Shown: one piece after another, positions 32,367-43,800 of the stretch
Numbering within the stretch: the first letter of the stretch is position 1
How the letters are laid out: the number at the start of each line of letters is the position of its first letter
From: Neodidymelliopsis sp. IMI 364377
Lineage: Eukaryota > Ascomycota > Dothideomycetes > Pleosporales > Didymellaceae
Assembly: GCA_027946375.1 (NCBI GenBank)
Contig: JAPEUT010000002.1
Location: forward strand, 62,001 to 126,000
Length of the DNA: 64,000 nt
Reading direction: 5' to 3'
Translations under genes and position numbers: made by a program
The notes under the pieces: model-generated
Databases searched by the model: none
The model's input: the letters and a program-made list of their open reading frames with translations, nothing else
Told to the model about the DNA's origin: nothing

Positions 32367-32797
32367 TTGTTTGATGTTGCGCAGACAGCAGGTGAAGAGG
32401 TTGGGTGCCTCCTCGGGACGTGTGTTTCAGGCGCGACTGGGGAAGGTGAAAGCTGTTGTTCTTCTATGGTCGTGTGAGGGGTAGTGGCTGTGTGTGATGT
32501 CGACGTCTGTCGTTCACTACATTCATCTAGTCGCCGTTGCGCTCGGAAACGAGCTGCAGCAGCCTGTCTGCAGTGTCATAGCAGGTCATCATTGAGCAGT
32601 GATTGGCACAAAGTATAATTTTGAAGAGGGGATAGGCTAATTCTGTCCTTGACTTCTATGGTTATGATGTGGGCAGAAACGCGAACCATGGTTGCGATAC
32701 GTCCAACGAAAGGGTTGCTCAGTGCAACGAACCCTGAATGCGCATCATTGCTGCTGCAACGACACTTTTCGGTCGCCCTGAGAGCATCGCGTGTATG

Positions 32798-33984
32798 CTA
32801 CAAACCTGAAAAGATGACGATGTTACGATCATCCTCAATGTTGAGCTTCTTTGTCAACTGATCAACCAAGTCCTCTTCGTAGTCCCCAACATTACTCTCC
32901 ATTCCGGCATCTTCATCAGCATCGAGTGCCGCGATTAGCGTGAAGCAGTCATAAATACCCTCCTCGTCAATAGAGATAATACTGTCCGATGACCAAATGC
33001 CTGGCATGTATCGAACCAGAGCTTGCAGTAAAGGATTGTCGTGCATGCAAGCCTTGATGCGCTCGGTATCGTAATAGAGGGTCTTGTAAGGCGCAGTCTG
33101 ATGAGCAGGATCAATGGCGGTGCTTGAAGGGTCAGGGGACTGTTCGTCAGATACATCGTCGTCGTAGTGATCAGCCAACTTAGCCGTCTTGCCCTTGCGA
33201 GACTTGCGAGCACGTTTTTCCTTCGGCTTGGGCGCTGCCTCAGTAGCTGTGGGGCGGACGAGGAAATCGAGGTAGCCCTTGGCCTTCTCATCAACATTCT
33301 GCCAATGCCGAGCCCTGAGCTTAATGATGTGCCGATGCGCCAGCTGCACGAGGCGTTTGTTCATGCTATACGTGCGGACGGTGAAATCGTTGGGCGTAAT
33401 TTGAAGCTGCGTAATGAAAGCCTCTTGGTGGCGGACAGGGCGGTTCGGGTCAAGGACACCCTCGTATTTGTTGTACTCAAGGCATGCCAGCGTGTAAGCA
33501 CCTTGCAGTAGAGTGCCATCTCCGCTGACCTTGTCGCAAAAACACTCGTAGAGGCGGCCCCGGGTTTCCTCGAAATACATGTGAAAGCTACGGTTGCGAT
33601 CGACGTTGGAAGAGAAGTATGCAAGGAGTGTTTCGCCTTCCCAGTCTCGGAGTGGGGTCTTGGCATTCGCGTACTCCAATATCTCCTTGCGGAAGAAGAG
33701 CTGCCCAGCGAAAGTGGCACCGAAAGGCACATTGGTTCTGCGTCAGGCTGTTAGCACTTGTAGAGAGTAAAGATGGGGTCGACATGCGTTTCGAACGGGA
33801 AATGGCTCAAACTCCGACCTATCTGAGGGTCGCAGCCACGGATGATGTGATCCAAGGGAAGACTCTTCGTTGATAGTAGAGCTTTAGGCAGACCTCTGAT
33901 CTTGCGCTGCAGGATTTAATCGAGTGCGAAAGTGTCCTCCTTGATGAGGACGTCTGTAGCGTGAAGGAAGAAGTGCTGGACCAT
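32798..33984 (-). CDS. Conserved hypothetical protein with in-frame TAA near N-terminus
   Basis: Family not recognised. The main exon (33737-32798) encodes about 312 residues: an ordered N-terminal half (VPFGATFAGQLFFRKEILEYANAK, SFHMYFEETRGRLYECFCDKVSGDGTLLQGAYTLACLEYNKYEGV), a basic patch that may be a nuclear signal (KPKEKRARKSRKGK) and an acidic C-terminus. A 50-bp intron 33738-33787 starts with GCATGT (GC-AG) and ends CTGACGCAG; only this donor keeps phase (FETTNVPFGATF). Upstream the frame runs to ATG 33984 but is interrupted by TAA at 33916-33918 (ALD*ILQRK). Either this is a nonsense mutation, or a weak 45-bp intron (GTCCTC at about 33951 to CTGCAG at 33907) removes it in phase. An ACGCGT-containing inverted repeat lies about 100 bp upstream. 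Confidence 0.65.
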
Positions 33985-34082
33985 TTGCGCTGCGCAGTGG
34001 TGGCAGGTGGTGTGGGGAAGAAGGTGAGGAAGAAGAGCAGAGCGCCAAAATATAGCAGGGACAATGGATACCTTAAAAGAGA

Positions 34083-34106
34083 CGCGTCACGAAAACGAGT
34101 GACGCG
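34083..34106. promoter_or_regulatory. Inverted repeat CGCGTCAC/GTGACGCG with ACGCGT
   Basis: Perfect 8-bp arms separated by 8 bp, about 100 bp upstream of ATG 33984. It includes ACGCGT (MBF-type MCB core) and two TGACGC CRE-like half sites, suggesting a transcription-factor site in the promoter of the minus-strand gene. Confidence 0.45.
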
Positions 34107-34424
34107 ACCTTTGATAAGGTCAGAGAAGATAAATCACAATCAGATGGAGGAAACAAGGTGAAAGTAGCTTGCTAACGTAGCGTGCCGCGTGCAGGTTGCT
34201 AAGCGCCAAAAAGCGACTGCCAAAAAGAAGATAATGTGTACGAACAGCAAGACCGTCGTGCAAAAAAGAAGTGGCTCGCAGTTTCGTTAATTTCGGCCTG
34301 CTCAAACGCCTTGCATTGCACCTATATAGAAGATTAGAGTACAGAAATAGTTTTTTGCCTAGAAATGCGCCCTTCAACGAATCTACGCAAGAGCGTGGAC
34401 TCAAGCTGAATGCTCTGCGGAGAG

Positions 34425-34449
34425 TGACTCCAGCCGGGATCGAACCGGC
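34425..34449 (-). other. Orphan tRNA 3' half (T-arm plus acceptor strand)
   Basis: Read on the minus strand, a perfect T-arm (GCCGG, loop TTCGATC, CCGGC) with box B GGTTCGATCC is followed by a seven-base acceptor strand TGGAGTC and discriminator A. No matching 5' strand GACTCCA, D-arm or box A occurs in the 150 bases upstream, so a complete tRNA is not present. GTTAAC just upstream recalls an Asn anticodon loop but does not fold with it. Confidence 0.45.
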
Positions 34450-36793
34450 GTTGTTAACAAAGTTTATCATTCAATGTGGGGGGTGGAAGACTTACATGAA
34501 AATACGTAGAAAGTTGTAAATTATATACCCCAAGAAACTTATTGTTCCCCCTACAAGAATCGCAAGAGCTGATAGAGTATAATGTGCGTACAGCTCGTTG
34601 ACGACGTGGTGAACGTGGTGGTTGCGTCCCTTCACTGCAAACGCGTGCGTGGACGACCCAAATATGGTGGTGCGGCACGGCGGCAAGCGAGACACAACCA
34701 AGGTTCTCAGAGGGATGAAGACGTAACCCTCCACCGCTCGTCAACTGGCAGCCACGCAACACTCGAACAGCTCTTGTGTTTGATCTATACGTGCACTGCA
34801 GTGACCTGAGGATGACCGCACCCTGACGATCGAGTGAGAGGCAGAACCGCAGCGATGTAGCATGACCAGCAGACTGTGCATAGATTGATGGACCGATACC
34901 AGGCCAGCTTTTGTGTTTCGCACAAAGGACAACGTGAGATGGCAAGGAAGCTTCGACGATGACACCAACGAAGAGTAATGGCTGCTAGTCAACGCAACGC
35001 AAAACCAGTACTCAAGAAATCGCATGAGACCAACAATAAGTCGTTGGCGATATGAACTGTTGGCGACACACTATGAAAGTGTTATAGGCCTAGTCGTAAC
35101 GTGCATCTGCACATGTTTGACAAAAGACGATGTGAGAGAAACCGCAACCCAAGCTCTTTCGGAGGTAATAGAAGCGCCACTGGCACAAGAAGAATGAGAG
35201 AAGGAAAGAAAAGACAAAGACCCAGAAAAGGAAAGGTGACATGAGACTGAAGAAAAGAGAGGTACTTTACACGCATTTGCATTCGCATAGCGCAGTAGAG
35301 ATCACACATCGCAAGAATGACAGCGAAAAAAATCGACACACCCACCCCAACTGCCCTCCGGCAAAAACAACAACCTACCCCATCTCCTAAATCCATACAA
35401 ATCAATGTGCAAGAAGCGTCGTTACCCCTACAACCCCTCAACGCACCCAGAGAAGCCGCGCGAAGGGTGAAGTGTAAGGGATGAAGTCTGATTTTCAAAC
35501 CTCGGGAGTGCTGATAAACTTTGCCACACCACGCCACTTCAAGACTAGTGTGAGCGCATCACAGCCCTACCACACAAATGCACGTATGTATGAAGAGAGC
35601 AGAGGCGTAGCCAACATGTCTTGAGAGTCTAGGATGTAGCGATGAGATGTTTGTTAGTTTAGAAAGAAAGTCTTGATGGTAAATGATATCCACGACATGT
35701 CTCCTGCGTACTACTCAGCTGGCGACCAGCAACACAACGCTACTTCCTACCCATTCCTGCTCCCCACGAAATTACACGCCCATCACCCCGCCTCTCTCTC
35801 AAGAACCAAAAAAAAAATCAAAAAATCACCCCTTCTGCCACACAGACCACATCAGTCGCATCTCCCCTCGTCTCAATCGTTCTCGAATCTGTTTCCCAAG
35901 AACGTGGCGTCACCATCCAGGCTGAACTACAGTATCTAGTCTCCCCTCGCTTCGCTTCTTCTCGCCTCGCCCTAGATTCGCGCTTCGGAGCCCCCCGACC
36001 AGACCAAACACACTAGCCGCGGCGTACAAAAAAAACTACGCTAGCAAGACGCAGATCCTTCGCTTTAGTGTTTTCCGGTGACGGGAATCCGGGGGAGTGG
36101 GTGGGTGCCAAGTCCGTCGGAGAACGTTGTGGTGGGATGCAGAGGGTTAGGGGAAGGGGCTTGGAAGATGGATTTCACGAGTAGTAACATATAGAGATTT
36201 ATTGGTGAGGGTTGAGGTGCAGAAGAAAAAGTTGAAGAGTCGAGGAAGTGGTGGTAGGTATTGGGTTTCATTCATTGTTTGATGATCTTTTCGATCCTAA
36301 CTATGATTGTATCAAGTAATGTGATGTTGGACGTTTGAAAAAAAAAACGTCCAGAGCAAAGCCCTCGCCCGGCAAACTGGGGTATATCCATCCAATGGCC
36401 GCTGGTTGTATGCAAGAATTCAAAAGTACATGCTAAAAAGTAGAAACAGTCGTTCGACTGACTGTAGAGCCCTCCTTCCGAGTGAGAATGAGGGGCTTTA
36501 TCCGGGTATCAAAACTAAACTTTTTGAGACCCGAGGTAAGTTGCCTGAACTCCTCGTTGGTTGTGTGTATATGTATGTGTGTGGAAAAATGATAAACTTT
36601 TTGGTTGATTAACCCGCGCCGGGGTGGTACAATGGTGGGAAACGCCGTGCTGAATGCGGTGAGATGAGATGATGGGTTGGTGTCGTGGATGAACAATGGG
36701 AGGGAATCAGGACCAGCCCTCAACCTGTTGACAAAGCGTCGAAATAGAAGTTTCGTGAAGTGAAGAAGTGGAGAGTAAAGACAAGTCAAGTGT

Positions 36794-37255
36794 CTAGTAG
36801 TTGGACACCTTCCTTGACAGACGGCTGCTCCACCTCTCCAGACTCCTCCTGACACCGTCACGCTCGCTCTCAACCGAACTGGTGCTGCTCGAAGAGTTCT
36901 GGCGCTGGCTACGGGGCTTCATCTCATCGACGAGGTTTCCGGCGCCACCGCGGCCAATGTGGTAGACGGGGGCTTGCTGGGATCGCAGACGCTCTTGCTG
37001 CTCGAGCTCCTCGTCGAAGCTGAACATGGCGCGCTCCTTGTGGGTGCGCATGTTGCCTGCGCCGCCACGGCCCGAGGCAAAGTAGCCGGAGGTAGGAGCG
37101 GGAGAAAGAGTAATGCGGGATGCTGGGCCAGTGGCGGTGCGGCCATCGGTGAGATCAGATGCCTTGACGCGAGTGACGTTTCCGGCTCCGCCGCGACCAG
37201 AGTAGAGGTAGGATTTGGCGGAAGGGTGAGGCTCGGTGATGTGGAAGTTGACCAT
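36794..37255 (-). CDS. DUF3602 / Par32-like protein with three GRGGAGN motifs
   Basis: Fungal family of small disordered proteins; yeast Par32 belongs here and inhibits ammonium transporters Mep1/Mep3 under TORC1 control. The 153-aa single-exon protein has three GRGGAGN repeats at about residues 20-26, 62-68 and 101-107 (SGRGGAGNVTR, SGRGGAGNMRT, IGRGGAGNLVD), the defining DUF3602 feature, separated by Ser/Pro-rich linkers and a helix FSFDEELEQQERLRSQQ. The tail is Ser-rich then basic (RRSLERWSSRLSRKV), offering phosphorylation sites. N-terminus MVNFHITEPHPSAKSYLYSGRGG is typical. The transcript leader is CAACA-rich. Role in nitrogen or TOR signalling is inferred from the family. Confidence 0.88.
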   Translation of the reverse strand: MVNFHITEPHPSAKSYLYSGRGGAGNVTRVKASDLTDGRTATGPASRITLSPAPTSGYFASGRGGAGNMRTHKERAMFSFDEELEQQERLRSQQAPVYHIGRGGAGNLVDEMKPRSQRQNSSSSTSSVESERDGVRRSLERWSSRLSRKVSNY

Positions 37256-38853
37256 TTTGGCTGTTGGTAATTGATTTATTGTTGTGTTGGAGGTTGTGTT
37301 GGAGGTAAAATCGAGTGGCGACTATAGTGCTCTTTCTCAGTTGAGTTTGGGGTAAGGCTGATAGATGGTAGTGTTCAAGATCGTCAAGTGATGAGCAGTG
37401 CAGACAACGGGGAAGCACTTATATAACAATGGCAACAAAGCTGGCCGCTCAGGTGGTCACGCAAGGGGCCGACAGAAATCTCTGACGCACGAATCCAGGC
37501 GCAAATGCATTGCACGAGCACCAGCATGCTTGGAAATAAACCAGCACTTTGCAGTTAACGGCAGTCTCTCGATCATGCGGGCCACGCACACGCAAACAAA
37601 GCAGCACGGTTCTCAGTCGGAGCCACCTTGGCTTTGCATTCGATAGCGTAATAGCTCGGCCACGCCATGTTTGAAGTGCACCTGACGTGGCCTCAGCCAA
37701 TGAGAAGATTTCACGGGGGTAATGGAAAACTTCAACACCGCTGCAGAAATTTAACTGACCAGGAAACTCACGAAGACGCCATGACTTGGGAGCCGTGCGT
37801 GATGTGAAGCAGGCGCTGTCGCGAAATGTGGAGGCGGCAGCAGAGATTTTCTTCCCGCGCTTCCGCCGTCATTGCGCTGCTGTACCTGTCCGGTGGGGGG
37901 CCGCTCTGCAAAATCTGAAGCTGAAGATCGTGATTCATGTTGGTCTTCACGATGTCTCCTCTGGTGACAGCCTTGCCTTGCCTTGCCTTGCTGCTGCTGC
38001 TGCTGCTGCCATGACGCGCAATTTCCCCTCCCAGCTCTGCCCCCGGACACAGCGTCGCACATGACGCTGAACATCGTGAGTCGCGCCAGTCCAGACGGTA
38101 TGAGGCGTAGTCTTGTTGGTTTCTAGACAAGCCTGCGCTCAGGTACCGGCCACGAGACAGGACAACAACAGTCTCGCCGTCAGCGGTGTGCTTGTTCCCA
38201 TCAATGTGAGTCGCGGACGACGCGCCTTGGCCACGTCTCCTGCCATGCACCTAGTCATTGCGCAATTTTGTGCAATTGAAGTCGCACATGGCTAAACAAG
38301 TCACACCATAGGCCGACAAGAGTTCACGATACTTGGCGTTTACGATCTGGTCGACCAGCAACACGCGTTGCAACCTCTGTGTCATTGCATCTCCAGCACC
38401 TGCCATTGCGAGCTTGGCCATGTAATCATTGTATTGACACGGCCTAAAAATCATATGGGTATCCCTTTGCGCTCACACAAACGCCGTCATGATGCAGCGC
38501 TCACTCGCAAACCCCTCAAGACCCCTGTTGATGTCGCGGTCAGGGTTAAGTAACAGAAACACGCCCAAATTGGAAACTCGATGGAGCAAATGCGGGGGAG
38601 CACACTACGGTAGCATTCCCGCCTCAAACCGGGCTGGCACGCTGATCCGGGCGACGCCAGGTGTGCAGGGTCCTGTGATGTTCTTGGACGTCGGTTCTGC
38701 AAATCCGATTCCATGACTAACACTCCGGAGCACAAGCGTCATGCAGCCTTCTCGAACCGTGGTTGAGCCCTTTGTGGAGGCGGATGGACACTGTGGGGAA
38801 GCGCAGACGCGCAGAGCGGCGACATGTCTGCATCCGAGGTCATAACGCATCGC
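37256..38853. other. Intergenic between DUF3602 gene and arp1
   Basis: 1.6 kb upstream of the DUF3602 gene. It has a CCTTG pentamer run followed by CTG repeats near 37973-38010 and no supported gene. The leader next to 37255 is CAACA-rich on the transcript strand. Confidence 0.5.
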
Positions 38854-40173
38854 CTAGGCGAATTTGGTGTGGATGATGTCGGGGTTCTCCTGCCACTCGT
38901 CCTTCTCAACCCACATCTGCAACACGTGTCAGTCTAGCTTCGTGTTCGTTGCTCGGGAGCCAGGAACCAACCTTTTTGAAGGTACTGAGGCCGGCAAGAA
39001 TGCTGCCGCCAGTCCACGTGGTGTAAATACGCTCTGGCGGCGCGAGAATCTTAATCCTCATGTCCTTCACCGCCAGTCTTTGCACTTCGTGGAGCAATCT
39101 ATTGCCGAAACCCTTTGTCAATGTGGAACCACCTGAGAGCACAATATTGCCATATAGCGCCTTCCGCAGATCCATGTCTGTCCTGTGAATTGCCTCCACG
39201 ACGATCTGATGCACGCCGGGGTACTCAAGACCGATGATCTCGGGATTGAAGAGGATTTCGGGTGCGCGAAAGCGTTCTGCGCCAACCTAGAATCGATCAG
39301 CTTGCAGTCAGCCGTGGTACAGCGTCTGTGGCTCACTTTCAGCTTTTGCCCATCGGGGAGCGTGTAGTCGACGCTCTTGCCATCGGACCTGTTACCGGAC
39401 CATTCTTTCTCTTCCTTTGTCGGGTCGAGCGCCACGTAGCCTGTTGCTTCCTTGATCGCTTTGACAGTCTCCTTCTCCGCGCTTGTGTGAAAGACCCTCC
39501 CGCTTTTTCGCAACAGCTGTTGTAGGTGTTCTGTCACATCTCTTCCAGCCACGTCTATTCTTCTGATGCTGTTGGGTATCGCGAAGCCTTGGAATACTGG
39601 AACTGCGTGTGATACCCCATCTCCAGAGTCCAAGACAAGTCCTGTTGTTTTCCCTGAAGCGTAGAGTGAAAGGACGGCTTGGACAGAGCTGTACAGTGCG
39701 GGGACGTTAAAGGTTTCGAACAGGATCTGGGCTGCGGTATCGCGGTTCTCTCGAGGGTTCAGCGGAGGTTCTGTGAGAAGTACTGGGTGCTGCAGAACAG
39801 TTGAGAGTTAGTTTCTGGTACCCCGCCATGTGTGTTGTTGTGCTGCAGCTAAGCAGAGCTCACTCACATCTTCGCTGACCGTCTTCAACCCCTCGTTGTA
39901 CACATACTGCCATATCCGCTCCATGTCGTCCCAGTCTGTGACAATGCCGTGCTCCAATGGGTAGTTGATCTTGAACAGGCCCCTATACTGTTGCGCTTGT
40001 GGCCCAATGAACAGCTCCCCCTCCAATGCTCCAGCCATTGTCCGTACATGTTTCGGCCGTCCAACGTATGAAGGGAAGAAGCACTTTGGCACATCCTCGC
40101 CTGCGAAACCCGCTCTTATTGTGCCGCTGCCATTGTCAATAACAATGGGCGCGTTGTGAAGTCGGGAGCCCAT
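38854..40173 (-). CDS. arp1: Actin-related protein Arp1 (centractin), dynactin subunit
   Basis: Forms the short actin-like filament of dynactin, needed for dynein-driven nuclear and vesicle transport along hyphae (ro-4 in Neurospora). Four exons (40173-39868, 39789-39337, 39286-38972, 38916-38854) give 378 aa in phase, the normal size. Actin-fold ATP-binding elements are visible: PIVIDNGSGTIRAGFAGED (phosphate 1), the FPSYVGRPKH loop, LVLDSGDGVSHAVPVF (phosphate 2), RAPEILFNPEIIGLEYPGVHQIV, and NIVLSGGSTLTKGF (adenosine motif), then WTGGSILAGLSTFKKMWVEKDEW. The C-terminus is DIIHTKFA rather than actin's KCF. Fixed residues distinguish it from actin (for example KHVRTMAGALEGELFIG). Intron donors are GTGAGT, GTGAGC and GTTGGT. 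Confidence 0.96.
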
Positions 40174-40840
40174 TGTAAGTGTGGTGCAGAGACACTGAAC
40201 GAGTGTTTGGCGGCGTCAAGAGCGGGGAAAGCCGAAAAGGTGGAGGTGACAGTGTTGAAGGCAGATATTGGTGCTGTGATCTCATCGAGTGTTGCAGCTC
40301 CTCAAGTCGCGACTTCGACGACGCGATCGTTAATTCTGGCAGGGGTCCGTTTAGCGCCATCACGTGCAACAACCATCACTTTGCGAGTCCGCCCTGCACG
40401 AGATGCGTCGAGTACACGAACAGGTTGAAGCCATCATCAAAAAAGTTCTTTGTCAGGTTTCTGACCTAGTAACATCTTATGTCGTCGATTGGAGGTATTA
40501 TATCTCACGGCCATCTACATATCAATTGTTGACTGAGTTAAAATGGTTGGACGGTATCCATTGTAGACAGCCTTCTACTGCGAAAAGCTCCAAGCACCAA
40601 AATGATCTTACAAGTTGATTCTACAAAATCGCCTGCACAGTGCGAGAATTAACAAATGTCCGTTAACGCCAGCGATGCAGTGTAATGCAATGAGCACCAA
40701 AGCGTATGGCAAACAATCCAAAGTTCGAGAAACAGAAAATCTCCTGTGGGAGCTACAGTGTGCACCCTCTCGATGGTCATGCTTAGTTGCTAGTTTCCGT
40801 TAGTACTTGCTTGCGTTTTTTTCGGGCGAAGGTTGACTTA
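40174..40840. other. Intergenic between arp1 and PLD
   Basis: About 670 bp containing the arp1 promoter and PLD 3' flank. No gene seen. Confidence 0.5.
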
Positions 40841-43800
40841 CTAAATTTCCAACGGCGCAATCTGATCGACATTGTACAACCAACCACCACCCTTCTCCTC
40901 CGTCTCCAACCAATCGTACGGCCATAGTACAAGATGACCCTGGACCAAATCCATAAGCATCTTTGCATCAGCCTTTTCCAGCATGCTATCCGCATCTGTT
41001 GCGTGGAAAGCCCTCGTAGAACTCTTCGTGGTAGCGCGACGTCTTGAGCGCTTCGAACCCATGGTATTGCGGTGCGATGAGAAGTTGGTGGAGTTGGGAG
41101 CCTTTGTGGGCTCGGTAATGGTCACGTTGCGTGTACGTGGTGCGTTTGAGGTGGCAGATGCTGGGTTGTAGGGGTCGTCTTCGGGGACAGGTGGCGCGGC
41201 AGGGAAGGTGTAAGTTCTGTCTGGCAGCGCACCGTTCATAGGAGAGACGATGCTATCATCCGCTGGCCTTGCTGAGTGTTTTTCGTCGAAATGTTCGCCA
41301 CTGTTGGTGTTGTTTGTATCAAGTTTGAGTACCTCTTTGACACGTTTCTCCTGCTCGTGTGCCCATTGCTCGACCGCACCGTTCTTGGATGGGCTGTCAG
41401 ATGAATTTGTGACCTTCTCTGAGAGCTTGTCGCCAAGAACGCCAACTGACTTCCCCATGCTACCAGCCGCGAGCGAAATCTTTTCGGTCACGCCAGTCCC
41501 AGGCGGTCCAGTCTTACCAGGTGCTTCCTGAGCTCGCTGGTTTGACGATTTGCCATCGCCTTGCATCTTTGAGAAGCGATCGGCAAACGCAGTGTATTCT
41601 TGGTACTCCTTCCATGTCTTAACCTCATTGTCAGGCATGCAACGGAACACGTGGCGGAAAAGTTTCGTGTTATTTTCAGCAACTTGGTGCCAGGTATCGA
41701 GAAAGAAGGAATCGTTGATTGGGTCGCGCATACAATCTTCCGAAACGACGGGTCTTCTCATCTCAGAGAGTAAAGGATTGATGACATTGGAGGAAGCGCC
41801 GCTGAAGGTGCGCTGTAAAGGTGGCCCACCGATATCGGTGTCGTCCATAGCAGGGAGGGCGGGAAGTTGACTGAGCTGCGTCAAGCCTAGCTTTTGCGTA
41901 TCCATGCGAGGTAGTCTAGGTGGCGGCAAGCCAGCGTAGCCTTCAGCAGGTCCACTGCTGCTCGCACTGGCCTTAGTGCCGGTAGTGTTACTGCGGCCTC
42001 GACCTTTTACGGTGGAATGTCTTTTCGGTGTCTCCTTTGCGAGACCCTCGGGGGCAACGTCAGAGAGCAACTTTTCAAATCCGTGGGGGTCAGTGAAGGT
42101 ATCACGACCACGAGTGAGGCTCGGTTCTCTAGTCTCCATGTCACGCATGTGATCAGCACCGTCTCCACGAACGTCTTTCTCATGCGCATCGTTGCGCGTC
42201 ACACGAGGATCCGATGACGGCTTCTTGTTGCTCTTGAGATGAGGATTCTCGTTCTGGGCCCAATCAAAGTCGTGGTTGAAACTGTGTAGCCTCTCGGCAC
42301 GCTCAAGCAGCTCATCTTGCGCGCGAGAATGATTCTCCGAGAGCTTCTGTTCAGTAGCACGATCGGCAGTAGGAGAGGATGGAGAGGATGATTCGGTCTG
42401 AAAAGCGGTACTATCGGCATCAGACATCTGACTGGCCCACTCCTCTTCGGAAATATGGTCCACGTCAACTCCCAGATGCTCACGCATCAATCGCATACGG
42501 AGAGTGTGTGGGAATTTGCCAACTTTATAGGGTTGACCAGCCATGTACGAGTCGAGCACTTCAGTATCTCGGACGATGGCGGCAACTTCAGAGTCTCGAG
42601 ACCCCAGCATGGATCGCTCGTTGATGTTCGCAGACCCAATGATGGCAACCCGATCATCGACTACCATAATCTTGGCGTGGATGTACAATTGCTCTGTGAC
42701 CAGCATCTTGTTGGGTCCGATTTCGCCCCAAGATCTCAACGCATAGAACTGAATGTAATCCTCTGGCTCAATGTTCGCTGCCCGAAGGCGTCCGAAGATG
42801 GACGACTCTCCGCGACAAATACTGTGGTACTGACACGTCATGATGAGACGGACACTGCTACCGTCTTGCTCATCGACAGTGTTCTGATAGCCAGGCATGA
42901 GTGGCAGAATGATACACGCTCGCCAGTCCTCGTCGTTCGCATGTGCACGCTTGATGCGGTCCACAATAGCGTCGTTGATCTTGTTCTCGATCTTGGTACC
43001 CAGAACCTCACTGCTACTGACGTAGAACTGGTTCTCAATGTACACAAAATGTTCTGATGTAGCGATCATCTGGACGTAAGCGTTCATGATGCTGTGCTCG
43101 ACCTTGTTTGGTGTACCCAGTGACCAAGCACAAGCAGAGCGCAGGATCTGAACTTCGCAGGTACCCTCGAGTCCGAGCGCCTCGATGTCGGCAGGATTGA
43201 AGTCTGGTGGGGGGAGAAGGAATGGGGTTGGTCGGGAAGGCTTACGTTGGCGAAGCAGATAGTTCCAGCGTTGCACGAAGTGACGAGTAAGGTCACGAGC
43301 CGGCTGACCAACTATCTGCATGCCAATGTCGTGCCATGGCATCCTAGGAACCTTGCTGCGGTCGTACATCTCCTCGTAAGGCTTGTCCAGATTGAAGAAG
43401 TCTTGCACTCGAGGATTGGAGTAATCCTTTCCAGGCCAGAGTTGACAGTGATCCGCATCCTTAGGAGCGTTGCTGTCCAACTCGAAACCCGTCAATTTGT
43501 CGTCTACCACTACGTGCTGTGGCGTATCCCAACGACCAAAGCACAGATCAACACCACCACAGAAAGCGATTGTGTGGTCCACAACGCAAATCTTCTCATG
43601 ATGAGACCAGAAGAACGTGTTCTGGCGGATCTGGTTGGGCGATCGCTGAACAAAAACGTTGGGGTGAAGATCAAGTAGCGAAAACTTGGAATATTCGGAG
43701 TCGATGGGGATGGCAGCTCCAATGTTTCGGTACATGATGACGAAAATCTTTACACCCTCCTGGGCCTTGCGCTGCAGCAGTCGGTCAAGTCTCCACTTCT

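Larger units (their letters stand above)
33985..36793. other. 2.8 kb gene-poor stretch
   Basis: No supported protein gene. It contains an 8-bp inverted repeat near 34083-34106, an orphan tRNA 3' half near 34425-34449, and pyrimidine/A-rich noncoding DNA between 35680 and 36350. A hydrophobic frame at 35082-35537 (-) lacks any homology clue. Confidence 0.5.

Noticed and set aside
34450..34500. Complete tRNA-Asn including GTTAAC
   Set aside because: GTTAAC region cannot form an anticodon arm in register with the T-arm and no D-arm/box A is present.
35082..35537. Hydrophobic minus-strand ORF
   Set aside because: No recognisable motif or splice context; consistent with chance in a gene-poor stretch.
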